Shown: one piece after another, positions 8,060 through 16,644 of the stretch
Layout: every line of letters begins with the position of its first letter
How positions within the stretch are numbered: the first letter of the stretch is position 1
From: Hyunsoonleella pacifica
GTDB lineage: Bacteria > Bacteroidota > Bacteroidia > Flavobacteriales > Flavobacteriaceae
Length of the DNA stretch: 64,000 bases
Direction of reading: 5' to 3'
Assembly (NCBI RefSeq): GCF_004310335.1
Contig: NZ_SIRS01000007.1
Span: 235,719 to 299,718, forward strand
Made by a program: the position numbers and the translations under genes
Notes under the pieces: model-generated
What the model was told of the DNA's origin: nothing
What the model saw: the letters and a program-made list of their open reading frames with translations, nothing else
Database searches by the model: none

Positions 8060-8848
8060 ATGAATTGTAAAAACTGTAATAGTACCTTAAGAACAGATTA
8101 TAGCTATTGCCCCGATTGTGGAGGCAAAGTTGTAAGACAAAGAATTACTAATAAAAGTTTAGTTTACGATTTTTTAGAACGCTACTTTAATTTAGATAAT
8201 ACGTTTTTAAAAACCATTTCCCACATGATTACTAAGCCTGAGGAAGTTTGCGGTGGTTATATAAGCGGCCTAAGAAAAAAGTATTTAAATCCAGTAAGCA
8301 TGTTGGCTATTTCATTAACCTCATCTGGATTTATTTTATTCTTAATGAAAAAAATAGCTTGGGAAAATATTGATTTCTCCAAGGTTAGTTATGCGCAGAC
8401 AAGTTCTGGAGGTGCAGGAACAGAAAAAATTATGGCATCTACTATGGAATATAGTTCATTGTTGTTTCTATTCTACATTCCTGTTTTAGCATTTGCGAGT
8501 TATGTGTTCTTTAATAAGAAAAATTATAACCTAGCCGAACATATTGTTACTGCAATATATGCGTTAACAACCTTTAGTATTATTTCTTCTATTTATGCTA
8601 TAATAATGCTACTTGCAAATCCTCAGTTTTATATTGATACAGCACTTATTTACTCCGTAGTTATGGTACTATTTTGTGTGTATGTAGCCTATAAAAATTC
8701 TCAAGACAAAAAAACATCTCTATTTTGGCGAGTACCGCTATTCTTATTGTTTTTCTTAGTAGGTTACTTTGGTATATCTATACTAACCATAGGTGGATTA
8801 TTACTAACTGGGGAAATCTCATTCCAAGATTTTATACCTAAAACGTAG
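8060..8848 (+). CDS. DUF3667 zinc-ribbon membrane protein (second of a tandem pair)
   Basis: A 262-residue paralogue of the preceding gene: N-terminal zinc ribbon CKNCNSTLRTDYSYCPDCGG, then YFNLDNTFLKTISHMITKPEEV, SGLRKKYLNPVSM and several membrane helices. The frame is open further upstream to 7979, but that region encodes the end of the first copy in another frame. The ATG at 8060, 2 bp after the upstream stop, restores the zinc ribbon at the N-terminus exactly as in the sister gene. The stop codon abuts the convergent ABC exporter stop with no spacer. Function is unknown. Confidence 0.88.
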   Translation: MNCKNCNSTLRTDYSYCPDCGGKVVRQRITNKSLVYDFLERYFNLDNTFLKTISHMITKPEEVCGGYISGLRKKYLNPVSMLAISLTSSGFILFLMKKIAWENIDFSKVSYAQTSSGGAGTEKIMASTMEYSSLLFLFYIPVLAFASYVFFNKKNYNLAEHIVTAIYALTTFSIISSIYAIIMLLANPQFYIDTALIYSVVMVLFCVYVAYKNSQDKKTSLFWRVPLFLLFFLVGYFGISILTIGGLLLTGEISFQDFIPKT

Positions 8849-10618
8849 TTAAGCCACCTCAGCTTCCTTCAAAAACTGAACCTCATATAAATTCTTGTAA
8901 TACCCATCTTTCTTTTTAAGTAATTCATCATGAGAGCCTTGTTCTACAATTTCGCCAGCATCCATAACAAGGATTTTATCTGCTTTTTTTACAGTAGCTA
9001 ATCTATGGGCTATTACTATTGAAGTACGATCTTTTGTTATTTTATCAGTTGCATTTTGAATGAGCTGTTCAGAATAGGAGTCCACAGATGATGTTGCCTC
9101 ATCTAACACCAAAATACTCGGATTGGTAACATACGCCCTTAAGAATGAAATTAATTGGCGCTGGCCAGAAGATAACATCACACCACGCTCCTTAACATTA
9201 TAGTGATACCCTCCTGGTAAACTACTTATAAATTCATGTACGCCGATAGATTTAGCAGCTTCAATAACTTCTTCTTCAGAAACATCAGGATTGTTAAGCG
9301 TTATATTATTCAAAATCGTATCCGCAAACAAGAACACATCTTGTAATACTACTGCAATTTGAGTACGTAAAGACGCTAAAGTAACATTACTTATAGCAAT
9401 ACCATCAATGCATATAGTTCCGTCTTTAATTTCATAAAAACGGTTCAATAAATTAATAATCGTAGATTTTCCGGCACCAGTTGCACCAACTATAGCAATG
9501 GTTTGCCCTGCTTTAACATCAAAAGAAATACCTTTTAAAACGGGTTCGTCTTCAACGTAATTAAACCATACATTTTTAAAAGCTATATCGCCTTTAAAAT
9601 GTTCCGCTTTATGCGTGCCGTTATCATCAATTTGGGAGGTAGTATCCAGCACTTTAAATACTCGTGTTGCTGCTACCATTCCCATCTGTAGTGTATTAAA
9701 CTTATCAGCAATTTGACGTAACGGACGAAATAGCTTTGGAATTAAAATGATAAATGCCATAAGCACTCCAATAGATACACTTTTATCGGCAATTTGAATT
9801 ACACCAACATACCAAGCTACCAAGCCAATAGTAACCGAAATGATAAATTCAGGAATTGGAAAATAAATAGAATTGTACCAAATTGTTTTTAGCCACCCTT
9901 TTTTATGGCGTTCGTTAATTTGTCTAAACTTTTCATTTTCGATATCCTCACGTGCAAATAACTGTAGAATTTTCATTCCCGTTAAACGTTCCTGCACAAA
10001 GGAATTTAAGTTAGACACCTCAGTACGTACTTCTTCAAAGGCTTTCTTCATATATTTTTGAAACAACCTTGTGGCATAAAGCACAATAGGTAACATTACA
10101 AAAACAATCAAACTCAGTTTCCAACTTTTAAAAAGCATAAAACCACACACCACTAGCATGGCAAGCAAATCTTTGAATATTTGAAACAGCCCTTGACCAA
10201 AAATATCAGCAATACGCTCCATATCAGTTACCGAACGTGTAATTAACACCCCAACCGAAGAATTATCGTAATACTTCATTTTAAAGCGTAATAAATGATC
10301 GAACAATTTTACACGTACATCCTTTACCACATGCTGCCCTAACCAACTCGCATAGTATATAAAAACCAACTGAAACAGGAATTCCAAAATCAATGCCCCT
10401 ATCATAATTACGATGTAGGTTAAAAACCCTTCGCTAATTTTGTCAGTTAATTTGGTATCTATGGCACGTTGTAATAATTCTGGTGTTGCAATACCTAAAA
10501 GTGCAATAATAACTACAGATATAAACACAATGGTAAACGTAACCTTGTAAGGTCTAATAAATTTAAACAAGCGTTTAAACAGCGTAAAATCAAATATGTT
10601 TTCTTTTTTCTTCTCCAT
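8849..10618 (-). CDS. ABC transporter, fused permease and ATPase (MsbA/multidrug exporter type)
   Basis: A 589-residue half-transporter that would dimerise in the inner membrane. The membrane domain occupies about residues 20-320 with six helices; the ATPase domain has Walker A GATGAGKST (378-386), Q-loop VVLQDVFLF, signature LSSGQ (482-486, with Ser in place of the usual first Gly), Walker B ILVLDEATSS and H-loop IAHRL. The best family match by layout is MsbA/LmrA-type lipid or drug exporters, but the substrate cannot be read. Its ATG follows the truA stop with no gap, so the two are translationally coupled. Confidence 0.92.
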   Translation of the reverse strand: MEKKKENIFDFTLFKRLFKFIRPYKVTFTIVFISVVIIALLGIATPELLQRAIDTKLTDKISEGFLTYIVIMIGALILEFLFQLVFIYYASWLGQHVVKDVRVKLFDHLLRFKMKYYDNSSVGVLITRSVTDMERIADIFGQGLFQIFKDLLAMLVVCGFMLFKSWKLSLIVFVMLPIVLYATRLFQKYMKKAFEEVRTEVSNLNSFVQERLTGMKILQLFAREDIENEKFRQINERHKKGWLKTIWYNSIYFPIPEFIISVTIGLVAWYVGVIQIADKSVSIGVLMAFIILIPKLFRPLRQIADKFNTLQMGMVAATRVFKVLDTTSQIDDNGTHKAEHFKGDIAFKNVWFNYVEDEPVLKGISFDVKAGQTIAIVGATGAGKSTIINLLNRFYEIKDGTICIDGIAISNVTLASLRTQIAVVLQDVFLFADTILNNITLNNPDVSEEEVIEAAKSIGVHEFISSLPGGYHYNVKERGVMLSSGQRQLISFLRAYVTNPSILVLDEATSSVDSYSEQLIQNATDKITKDRTSIVIAHRLATVKKADKILVMDAGEIVEQGSHDELLKKKDGYYKNLYEVQFLKEAEVA

Positions 10619-11362
10619 TTACAGCTTAATCGTTTCAGGATACACTACTTCTGTTAAATATAACCCATGTGCTGGTACCGAGTAGCCTGCTTCACTCCTA
10701 TTTTTAGATTGTATGATGGTATGCAAATCTTCAACAGCAATCTTGCCCAACCCAATATTTATCATAGTACCAACAATGGCACGTACCATGTTGCGTAAAA
10801 AACGGTCAGCCGTAATGGTAAATTGTACCTCACCATCACGTAAAAACCACTTGGCTTTCATAATATTACAATAATACGTTTTTACATCGGTATGCGTTTT
10901 AGAAAAGCATTGAAAATCCTTATACTCAAATAAAATTTTAGCCGCAGCATTCATTTTATCAACATCTAGCGGTTGCTTTAAATAATAGGCATTACGGTGT
11001 GTAAACACATTCTTTTTTAAACTAACACGATACAGATAACTACGTCTTGTAGCATCAAAACGTGCGTGGGCATCAGGTTTTACTTTAAAAATTGTAGTAA
11101 TTGCAATATTAAATGGTAAAAACGAATTGAGTTTATACACTAAATCGTCGGTATCAAACAGCCTATCCGTATCAAAATGCGCAAACATTTGGCTAGCGTG
11201 TACGCCAGTATCTGTTCTACCAGCACCCATCACCGAAATTTTGTCGCTCAATACCTTAGACAACCCATCCTCTAAAACCTCTTGTACCGTTGTAGCTTTA
11301 GGTTGTATTTGCCACCCGTGGTATACGCTCCCATTGTATGAAAGTTCTATAAAATATCGCAA
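10619..11362 (-). CDS. truA: tRNA pseudouridine(38-40) synthase
   Basis: TruA isomerises uridines 38-40 in the anticodon arm of many tRNAs. The catalytic Asp is Asp51 in GAGRTDTGVHA; RYFIELSYNGSVYHGWQIQP is the typical N-terminus; ADRFLRNMVRAIVGT near the C-terminus is also conserved. Length 247 is normal. ATG at 11362 gives the standard MRYFIEL start. It is followed without spacing by the ABC exporter gene. A 340-bp repeat-bearing intergenic stretch lies upstream. Confidence 0.96.
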   Translation of the reverse strand: MRYFIELSYNGSVYHGWQIQPKATTVQEVLEDGLSKVLSDKISVMGAGRTDTGVHASQMFAHFDTDRLFDTDDLVYKLNSFLPFNIAITTIFKVKPDAHARFDATRRSYLYRVSLKKNVFTHRNAYYLKQPLDVDKMNAAAKILFEYKDFQCFSKTHTDVKTYYCNIMKAKWFLRDGEVQFTITADRFLRNMVRAIVGTMINIGLGKIAVEDLHTIIQSKNRSEAGYSVPAHGLYLTEVVYPETIKL

Positions 11363-11503
11363 AACACAATAATATATTAATTGATGTTGAGATTCTGAAA
11401 CAAGTTCAGAATGACAAAAAAGTTGTCACTTTTCTAAAGCTGCAAAGATAGAGAGATTTATAGTTGTGATAAAGCGTGTTGTCTTAATTAAATATTAAAA
11501 AGT

Positions 11504-11594
11504 GGGCGTTACCCTCCTAAGGTCGGGTCAGGCTTTCACTAGTCGCTCCTCCTTAGGTCGGGAGCTCCACATACCGTTCAATCCTTAACGCGGG
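11504..11594 (+). repeat. Dispersed intergenic repeat, copy R1
   Basis: A 91-bp element beginning GGGCGTTACCCTCC and ending AATCCTTAACGCGGG, with the block GGTCGGGTCAGGCTTTC near its start. Three other copies occur at 20741..20830 (inverted), 49535..49627 and 52055..52210. It lies in the 340-bp gap between truA and the LRR-Roc-COR gene, downstream of the latter. The gap also contains a short imperfect inverted repeat around TTCTGAA/TTCAGAA (about 11393-11412); I see no gene in it. Confidence 0.85.
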
Positions 11595-11702
11595 TGTGTT
11601 TGCTCATTTATAGTTTATAACTTATTTAGGTTACTTATTACATCATTGCTAATAAATCAATAAAGGGCTCTGTATGATATAAAACCTAATTTCAAAACAA
11701 TT

Positions 11703-14480
11703 TTACTTCATATTAAGCATAAGATGAACTATCTCGATCGTTTCTCCATTATTCTCATGTCTCGAAACACCTACTTTGAGGTTTGAAAAACCATGTAGAT
11801 CATCTCTAACACTAAATCCTGAAATCGGATAGTTTTCTCCAAAATCATAATTAGAATTTAAATTTTTTATATACTCAGAATAGTTTACCCACAAATTGTC
11901 AAACCTCTGAGCCTCACCAAAAACAACAATAAATTTTCTTTTCAGTTCGTGAGTATCATATTTTGAAAACAACTTCTTCATATGCTCAGCTACTACAACG
12001 TTTTTAGAACCACAGCTATCTAGTCGAAAACATTCAATGATTGTGACTGGAATACCATTATTACGTCTAATCATTATGTCTAACTCTCCAGCTCCTCTAC
12101 CATTTCCAGAAATACCAGAACGAGTTTGATCAGAAATATTGTGTCCCTTGGTCCTCAATAAATCTACTAAGTCATCATTAATTAAATTTTCAATTTTCTT
12201 TTGAAACTTACGTTCAAGAACTCTAGAACTTACCTCTATTAGATCGTTTAAAACTTTATCAAGAGAATACATAGGGTTGTTATCTGACGTAGCACTATCA
12301 ATGTGATAGAGTTTGAGAAGATTATGAACGTTAACCCCCCTAGCACTTACCTCACAAGGAATGGTTTTAAAAATATTTTCTTGCCCCACTTTTTTAACAA
12401 AGATATAGTTAAATAGATGTGGGATAGATGAATTAATACAATCTGGACAATTACAAGGAACCTTTTCCGGGACATTGGGATAATTCAAAGAAAGGTGAAT
12501 TGCATCTAATTCTTTCCTGATAATTTCCAGCAAGAATGATGCATTATCTCCATGAATCCAAATATTCAATTTTCTTGAATATTGATCACTCATTACAAGA
12601 GCCCTTGTCCTTTCCCTTTGAATTATCACTCCATTCTTCCAAAAAGTTCTATCATGAACCATGTTTCTAACACGAACAATGAATCTAGCCATAATGCCTG
12701 CAGGCATAAAGTCATAGTGATATTCAAAACGAAGATTATCTTTGTAATTCCAGTCGAACTCTCTTCTCTCAGGTGATAATAACTCCGGAATAAGATAAGT
12801 ATCTTGATCAACTTCAAAGCATAGTTCAAACTTTTTCATTAATCTAACTATGTATGGTCGTTTTTCCCCTTCAAATTCGTAAAGTATATGTTCTAAAAGT
12901 TGAGAATCAAACTCACCTTCTCTCTCTATAACCTTTTTTGAATCAAGAATTTTATATACTGCATTTGTAGCCCATTCAGGTTTTAAAAACACTAAGTTCC
13001 GTAACAAATTATCATCTTGAAAATGCAGAAATACTCCTAAGTCATGAAAATATTGACTTAGAAAAAGAGCTCTTTTATTGGATAAACCTTTCTGATTACA
13101 AATAAACAAATAGTCTTCAGTTGATATATAATTTGACTCTAATGATTCTAATTCTGTCCTTATATCTAGCCAAACTTTTGGAAGTTTATCTCCTATCAAG
13201 GGCAGAGAATCGATTTCATGTCCAATTTCTGAAGTAAGTTTACCAATATTTTGACCACTCATTGCACTCACTTGATGAAAAGAAATTATGTTTTTAAATT
13301 TAGCTTTAAGTGACTTTTCATCAATATGTGTGATTCTTTCGTCAATTTTATTAAGCACTAGAATTATTGGAGAATTATTACTCAATAAACGAATTACATT
13401 GAGCCAGTAATCAAAACTAATTAAATGCTGATCTGTTCTTGCTTCCCATACCAATAAATAAAGTGAACGTTTTGTTAAAAAGAACTGATGAGTTGAGTGA
13501 TAAATTTCCTGTCCACCGAAATCCCATATATTAATTCTAAATTCAGGAGATGATTTTGTTTCTATTTTCCATGTATTAATATCTATTCCTTCAGTCGTTG
13601 AAGTTTCTGGAATTTCATTATGTATGAGTCTGTTCATAAGAAATGTCTTTCCTACATTGCCTTGACCTACAATCAGCAACTTAGCCTCATATAACTGTAC
13701 ATTATCCCCCAGGGATAAATAGTAATTTATTATACCTGAAACTCCTTGGGAGGCAATTTCTACAGGCACTCTACCTATTGGATTACCTTCTAATTCCAGT
13801 GACTCCAGAGAAATAAGGTTTTCAAACTCTTTCGGTAAAGAGGTAATTTTATTACCACTTAAATTTAATTTTTTTAGTTTGGTTAAGTTACCAATACTTG
13901 TGGGCAGATAAGTAAGTTCATTAAAACTTAAATCTAGTTCTTCAATATTTTCAAGTCCTGTAAAGACATCATCTTTCAAAGAGTTTATCCTATTTTCGGA
14001 TAGATTTAAGTTTTCAAGAGTATTTATAAAACTAATCACACATGGAAATTCCTCTAAAGTATTACCCTTAAAACTAAGACTGCGACATTTTGAATAATCA
14101 ATTTTTTCAGAACAAACTCTTTTTATCGAGTTATAACTTAAATCAACTTTTTCTATAAACATTAAGTTCTTAAACTGGCGCCCATCAATTTCTTGAATTC
14201 GGTTATCAGATAAATTAAGATATTTTAATTTTTCTAGGGTAAATACAATGGATGGGAAAAGTTTTATCATATTGTTTCTTAAACTCAAATGCTCCAAGCT
14301 TTTGAGACCAAACAACCAATCTGGTATTTCTTGTATGGAATTACCAAATAAGTCAAGATATTTCATCCGACTACACTCCTTTAATTCAATTGGAAATTCT
14401 TTAATTCTCCCTGATGTAAGTTGAACTTTCTTAGTACTTGACTTAATATTTTTTAATTTTTGCTTTATATGTGGTTTCAT
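11703..14480 (-). CDS. LRR-Roc-COR (Roco) GTPase with a C-terminal PD-(D/E)XK-like tail
   Basis: A 925-residue cytosolic protein. Residues about 20-245 hold roughly nine leucine-rich repeats (L-x-x-L-x-L-S-x-N type). Roc GTPase follows: P-loop GQGNVGKT (272-279), switch II DFGGQ (320-324), NKID (377-380). A COR-like dimerisation region runs about 435-745 and includes a Cys cluster CNCPDC (676-681). The last 170 residues contain GAGELDIMIRR then TIIECFR (Asp801, Glu816, Arg819), a spacing reminiscent of PD-(D/E)XK nucleases but lacking a clear ExK lysine. The architecture is sensor-switch-effector; an antiphage or conflict role is inferred. It is isolated between repeats, on the minus strand, with its own promoter-like element. 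Confidence 0.85.
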   Translation of the reverse strand: MKPHIKQKLKNIKSSTKKVQLTSGRIKEFPIELKECSRMKYLDLFGNSIQEIPDWLFGLKSLEHLSLRNNMIKLFPSIVFTLEKLKYLNLSDNRIQEIDGRQFKNLMFIEKVDLSYNSIKRVCSEKIDYSKCRSLSFKGNTLEEFPCVISFINTLENLNLSENRINSLKDDVFTGLENIEELDLSFNELTYLPTSIGNLTKLKKLNLSGNKITSLPKEFENLISLESLELEGNPIGRVPVEIASQGVSGIINYYLSLGDNVQLYEAKLLIVGQGNVGKTFLMNRLIHNEIPETSTTEGIDINTWKIETKSSPEFRINIWDFGGQEIYHSTHQFFLTKRSLYLLVWEARTDQHLISFDYWLNVIRLLSNNSPIILVLNKIDERITHIDEKSLKAKFKNIISFHQVSAMSGQNIGKLTSEIGHEIDSLPLIGDKLPKVWLDIRTELESLESNYISTEDYLFICNQKGLSNKRALFLSQYFHDLGVFLHFQDDNLLRNLVFLKPEWATNAVYKILDSKKVIEREGEFDSQLLEHILYEFEGEKRPYIVRLMKKFELCFEVDQDTYLIPELLSPERREFDWNYKDNLRFEYHYDFMPAGIMARFIVRVRNMVHDRTFWKNGVIIQRERTRALVMSDQYSRKLNIWIHGDNASFLLEIIRKELDAIHLSLNYPNVPEKVPCNCPDCINSSIPHLFNYIFVKKVGQENIFKTIPCEVSARGVNVHNLLKLYHIDSATSDNNPMYSLDKVLNDLIEVSSRVLERKFQKKIENLINDDLVDLLRTKGHNISDQTRSGISGNGRGAGELDIMIRRNNGIPVTIIECFRLDSCGSKNVVVAEHMKKLFSKYDTHELKRKFIVVFGEAQRFDNLWVNYSEYIKNLNSNYDFGENYPISGFSVRDDLHGFSNLKVGVSRHENNGETIEIVHLMLNMK

Positions 14481-14562
14481 TTATAAATCTAATTCAAACT
14501 TTAACCTAATTTCTTCTAAGCTGATAACATATTTAATTGTAAACACCTAAGTACTATACCAC

Positions 14563-14599
14563 ACGAAGGTAGAAGAAAATCTCTACAAATTCAAGAAAA
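14563..14599 (-). promoter_or_regulatory. Putative promoter of the LRR-Roc-COR gene (shared element, copy A)
   Basis: On the minus strand this reads TTG (14594-14592), 20 bases, then TACCTTCG (14571-14564), close to the Bacteroidota -33 TTG / -7 TAnnTTTG consensus, about 85 bases before the start codon. 32 of 37 bases match 55745..55781 upstream of the SMEK ATPase with identical spacing. Confidence 0.6.
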
Positions 14600-14711
14600 C
14601 TGTCTCATTAATTAACAGAAGTAAATTACCTAAGAATCTATAACTTTACCAACATTGAAATACTAAAACAGATTCAGCAAAGCAGCACTATCAATAGCAT
14701 CATTTCAAAAC

Positions 14712-14794
14712 AAAAAAGACTAACCCAACACTATTGAATTAGTCTTTTCACTAAATTTTATATTGTAATCCTACATAGTGACCACTGTATTCCA
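14712..14794 (-). pseudogene. 3' remnant of an NmrA-like gene with its terminator
   Basis: About 83 bp match 15705..15789, the terminator and last codons of the neighbouring NmrA-like gene, with roughly a dozen differences. On the minus strand the remnant still reads W-N-T-V-V-T-M-stop against W-N-T-V-V-A-I-stop, then the hairpin AAAGACTAA/TTAGTCTTT (14715..14748). The similarity ends upstream of it. Together the two copies bracket the toxin-antitoxin pair. The rest of 14481..14887 holds only the promoter element at 14563..14599. Confidence 0.7.
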
Positions 14795-14887
14795 ACCCCT
14801 TATTACATAAAATAATAACATTTTTAAAATATGTAAAAAAAGCCTATGAAATAGGTCACACTGAGGTTTTAAACATTAATGTAGCTT

Positions 14888-15175
14888 TTAGAGTAAGGTT
14901 TCTAAATCCTGTTTTCCAACTATTGCCATTATCTCAACAGTATCTCCGTCAACTTTGTAAAAAATACTATCCGACCCGCAAACACAGCGTCTGTATCCAG
15001 TTTTTATAAAATCAACGGCTTCAAATGAAAATGGGCTTTGGGCAATAATCTCAAAATATTTAAAAAAAGAATCAAAATATTTATCAGCCTGAACCATTCC
15101 GAATTTTTTAACACCATACTGATGAATTCTAATTAAATCTTCTTTAGCAACTTCACTTAACCTAAATTTAGCCAT
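14888..15175 (-). CDS. ParE/RelE-superfamily toxin
   Basis: A 95-residue type II toxin of the ParE/RelE fold: AKFRLSEVAKEDLIRIHQYG at the N-terminus, aromatic central helix (ADKYFDSFFKYFEIIAQSPF), then TGYRRCVCGSDSIFYKV and VEIMAIVGKQDLETLL as the C-terminal strands. ParE members poison gyrase and RelE members cleave mRNA on the ribosome; the YRR...SIFYKV...I.I..I.G..D pattern fits ParE better. Its start overlaps the antitoxin stop by 8 bp, the classic antitoxin-first arrangement. Confidence 0.88.
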   Translation of the reverse strand: MAKFRLSEVAKEDLIRIHQYGVKKFGMVQADKYFDSFFKYFEIIAQSPFSFEAVDFIKTGYRRCVCGSDSIFYKVDGDTVEIMAIVGKQDLETLL

Positions 15176-15407
15176 TAAGTAAATCTTTGGACTGTTTTAG
15201 AATTTCAGCTTTATTATCAGAGGTAAAACCACTGTTTTCTGCGCTTTCTAATTTAGTTTTAATCCAATCTATTTGAACCTGCTGTTTTCTAGCTTGCCTT
15301 ATCAAATCATTAACCAACTCACTCTTGCTAGAATATTCTTTTTTGTCTACTTGATGCTTCAACCATTCATCATTTGGTTCTGTAAAAGATATACTTTGTC
15401 TTGCCAT
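15168..15407 (-). CDS. ParD-like antitoxin (type II TA)
   Basis: A 79-residue antitoxin. The N-terminal half ARQSISFTEPNDEWLKHQVD and YSSKSELVNDLIRQARK form a ribbon-helix-helix DNA-binding module; the C-terminal half is the toxin-binding tail. The open frame reaches 15452, but that extension would run through the palindrome at 15410..15449, so ATG at 15407 (MARQSISF) is chosen and leaves the palindrome as operator. It overlaps the toxin start by 8 bp. Confidence 0.88.
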   Translation of the reverse strand: MARQSISFTEPNDEWLKHQVDKKEYSSKSELVNDLIRQARKQQVQIDWIKTKLESAENSGFTSDNKAEILKQSKDLLNG

Positions 15408-15409
15408 AA

Positions 15410-15449
15410 CGATTCTATTTTGGTGTAAATTTACACCAAAATAGAATCG
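15410..15449. promoter_or_regulatory. Perfect 40-bp palindromic operator of the toxin-antitoxin operon
   Basis: The left half 15410..15429 (CGATTCTATTTTGGTGTAAA) is the exact reverse complement of the right half 15430..15449. It ends 3 bp before the antitoxin ATG. A ribbon-helix-helix antitoxin bound there, alone or with toxin, would block the promoter; the operator role is inferred from position and symmetry. Confidence 0.75.
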
Positions 15450-15551
15450 CATGCAATTTTATATGTCTTTTAAATAGAAAAACACATTATTTAATGTGAA
15501 TTCGATTTAAAAAACACTAAATTTTAAAAACTTATAACAATTAAAGCTATA

Positions 15552-15627
15552 ATGTCATCTTGAGCGCAGTCGAAAGGTCTTAAAATCTTACATTTCAAAT
15601 AGGTTTCGACTGCGCTCAACCTGACAT
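15552..15627. repeat. Inverted repeat with TTGAGCGCAGTCGAAA arms
   Basis: Arms 15552..15578 and 15601..15627 are inverted copies sharing TTGAGCGCAGTCGAAA and ATGTCA ends, separated by a 22-bp AT-rich loop. This is an intergenic palindromic repeat of a kind common in Bacteroidota. It is in the gap between the antitoxin and the NmrA-like gene, which holds no gene. Confidence 0.75.
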
Positions 15628-15704
15628 AAATCGTAATTATATGATAGTCAGATTAAAATTAAAAAACTTATATCGAACTCACGTTATTTAGTTTGCTACA
15701 ATTA

Positions 15705-15741
15705 TTAAAAGGCTAATCCAACACCATTGAATTAGCCTTTT
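15705..15741 (-). terminator. Terminator of the NmrA-like gene
   Basis: An 11-bp stem AAAAGGCTAAT/ATTAGCCTTTT with a 13-base loop and T-rich flanks on both strands, about 25 bases after the stop codon of the NmrA-like gene. It could work in both directions. A diverged copy is present at 14712..14749. Confidence 0.75.
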
Positions 15742-15764
15742 CACTCAAATTTTATACTGTAATT

Positions 15765-16601
15765 CTAGATAGCAACCACTGTATTCCAAATACCAGTTTC
15801 AGCTGTGTTTTCAGCATAGGTTTCAAAATCAATAGCAGGTCGTCCTAAAACACGCTCCACATCATGAGATACTTCTTGGTTATCTGGGTTACCTAGCACT
15901 TCTTTAAACAGATAGCCAAATAACCAAACATAAGAATCTGGCAGGCCTGCTTCTCGCATACCATCCTTAAATGCTTCTATAGAAATTGGTACATATTGTA
16001 TCTGTCTCCCACTTGCCTTTGCCATGATAGTTACCAATTCTTCAAAGGTGCGTTTTTTAGGGCCTGTAACCGTTATGGTTTTACCGTTGTAGGTATCATT
16101 TGTTAAAACTTTGGTTACCACATCTGCGATATCATTAGCATCCACAAATGGAATTCTAGCTTCTGGCATTGGTAATGCTACCACACCGTTTAATAAAAAC
16201 TCTAAAAATGCACCTTCACTAAAGTTTTGATTAAACCATGAGGCTCTAACCAACGTATAATTTAACCCAGAGTTAGCTACTATATCCTCACAAGCTTCTG
16301 CCTCTGTTTCGCCTTTACCCGAAAGTAATACCACTTTTTCTAAGCCAGCTTTTAAAGCTTTTTGTGTTAATGTGGTAATTGCGTCTCTAGACCCTGGCAC
16401 TGCTAAATCTGGATAATACACAATGTAAGCTCTATCCATATCCGTTAAAGCTGCATCATAAGTATCTGGGTTTTCCCAATCGAATACAGGATTTGTTTTA
16501 CGACCTACAACTCTAACGTTATGGCCTAATTGAGTTAAATTTTCTGCTACTCGGCGACCAGTCTTACCAGTACCTCCGATGACTAAAATGTTTTGTTTCA
16601 T
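15765..16601 (-). CDS. NmrA-like NAD(P)-binding oxidoreductase
   Basis: A 278-residue atypical short-chain dehydrogenase of the NmrA/NAD(P)H-quinone reductase-like group. The dinucleotide loop GGTGKTGRR (residues 9-17) is at the N-terminus, with VVGRKTN after strand 2, suggesting NADP(H). PFVDANDIADVVTKVLT and the C-terminal GRPAIDFETYAENTAETGIW are characteristic of this subgroup. Substrate is unknown. It is the distal gene of a minus-strand cluster with two membrane proteins and a haem protein, next to an AraC-type regulator. A 3' fragment of a close relative remains at 14712..14794, so the gene was once duplicated. Confidence 0.88.
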   Translation of the reverse strand: MKQNILVIGGTGKTGRRVAENLTQLGHNVRVVGRKTNPVFDWENPDTYDAALTDMDRAYIVYYPDLAVPGSRDAITTLTQKALKAGLEKVVLLSGKGETEAEACEDIVANSGLNYTLVRASWFNQNFSEGAFLEFLLNGVVALPMPEARIPFVDANDIADVVTKVLTNDTYNGKTITVTGPKKRTFEELVTIMAKASGRQIQYVPISIEAFKDGMREAGLPDSYVWLFGYLFKEVLGNPDNQEVSHDVERVLGRPAIDFETYAENTAETGIWNTVVAI

Positions 16602-16644
16602 AATATTCGTTTTTAATGTTTATATATTTATTGTGTTTAAAAAA

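Noticed and set aside
15552-15627. The TTGAGCGCAGTCGAAA inverted repeat as a terminator
   Set aside because: It has no T-run on either side, a long loop and lies 135 bp from the nearest stop; it fits a dispersed palindromic repeat better.
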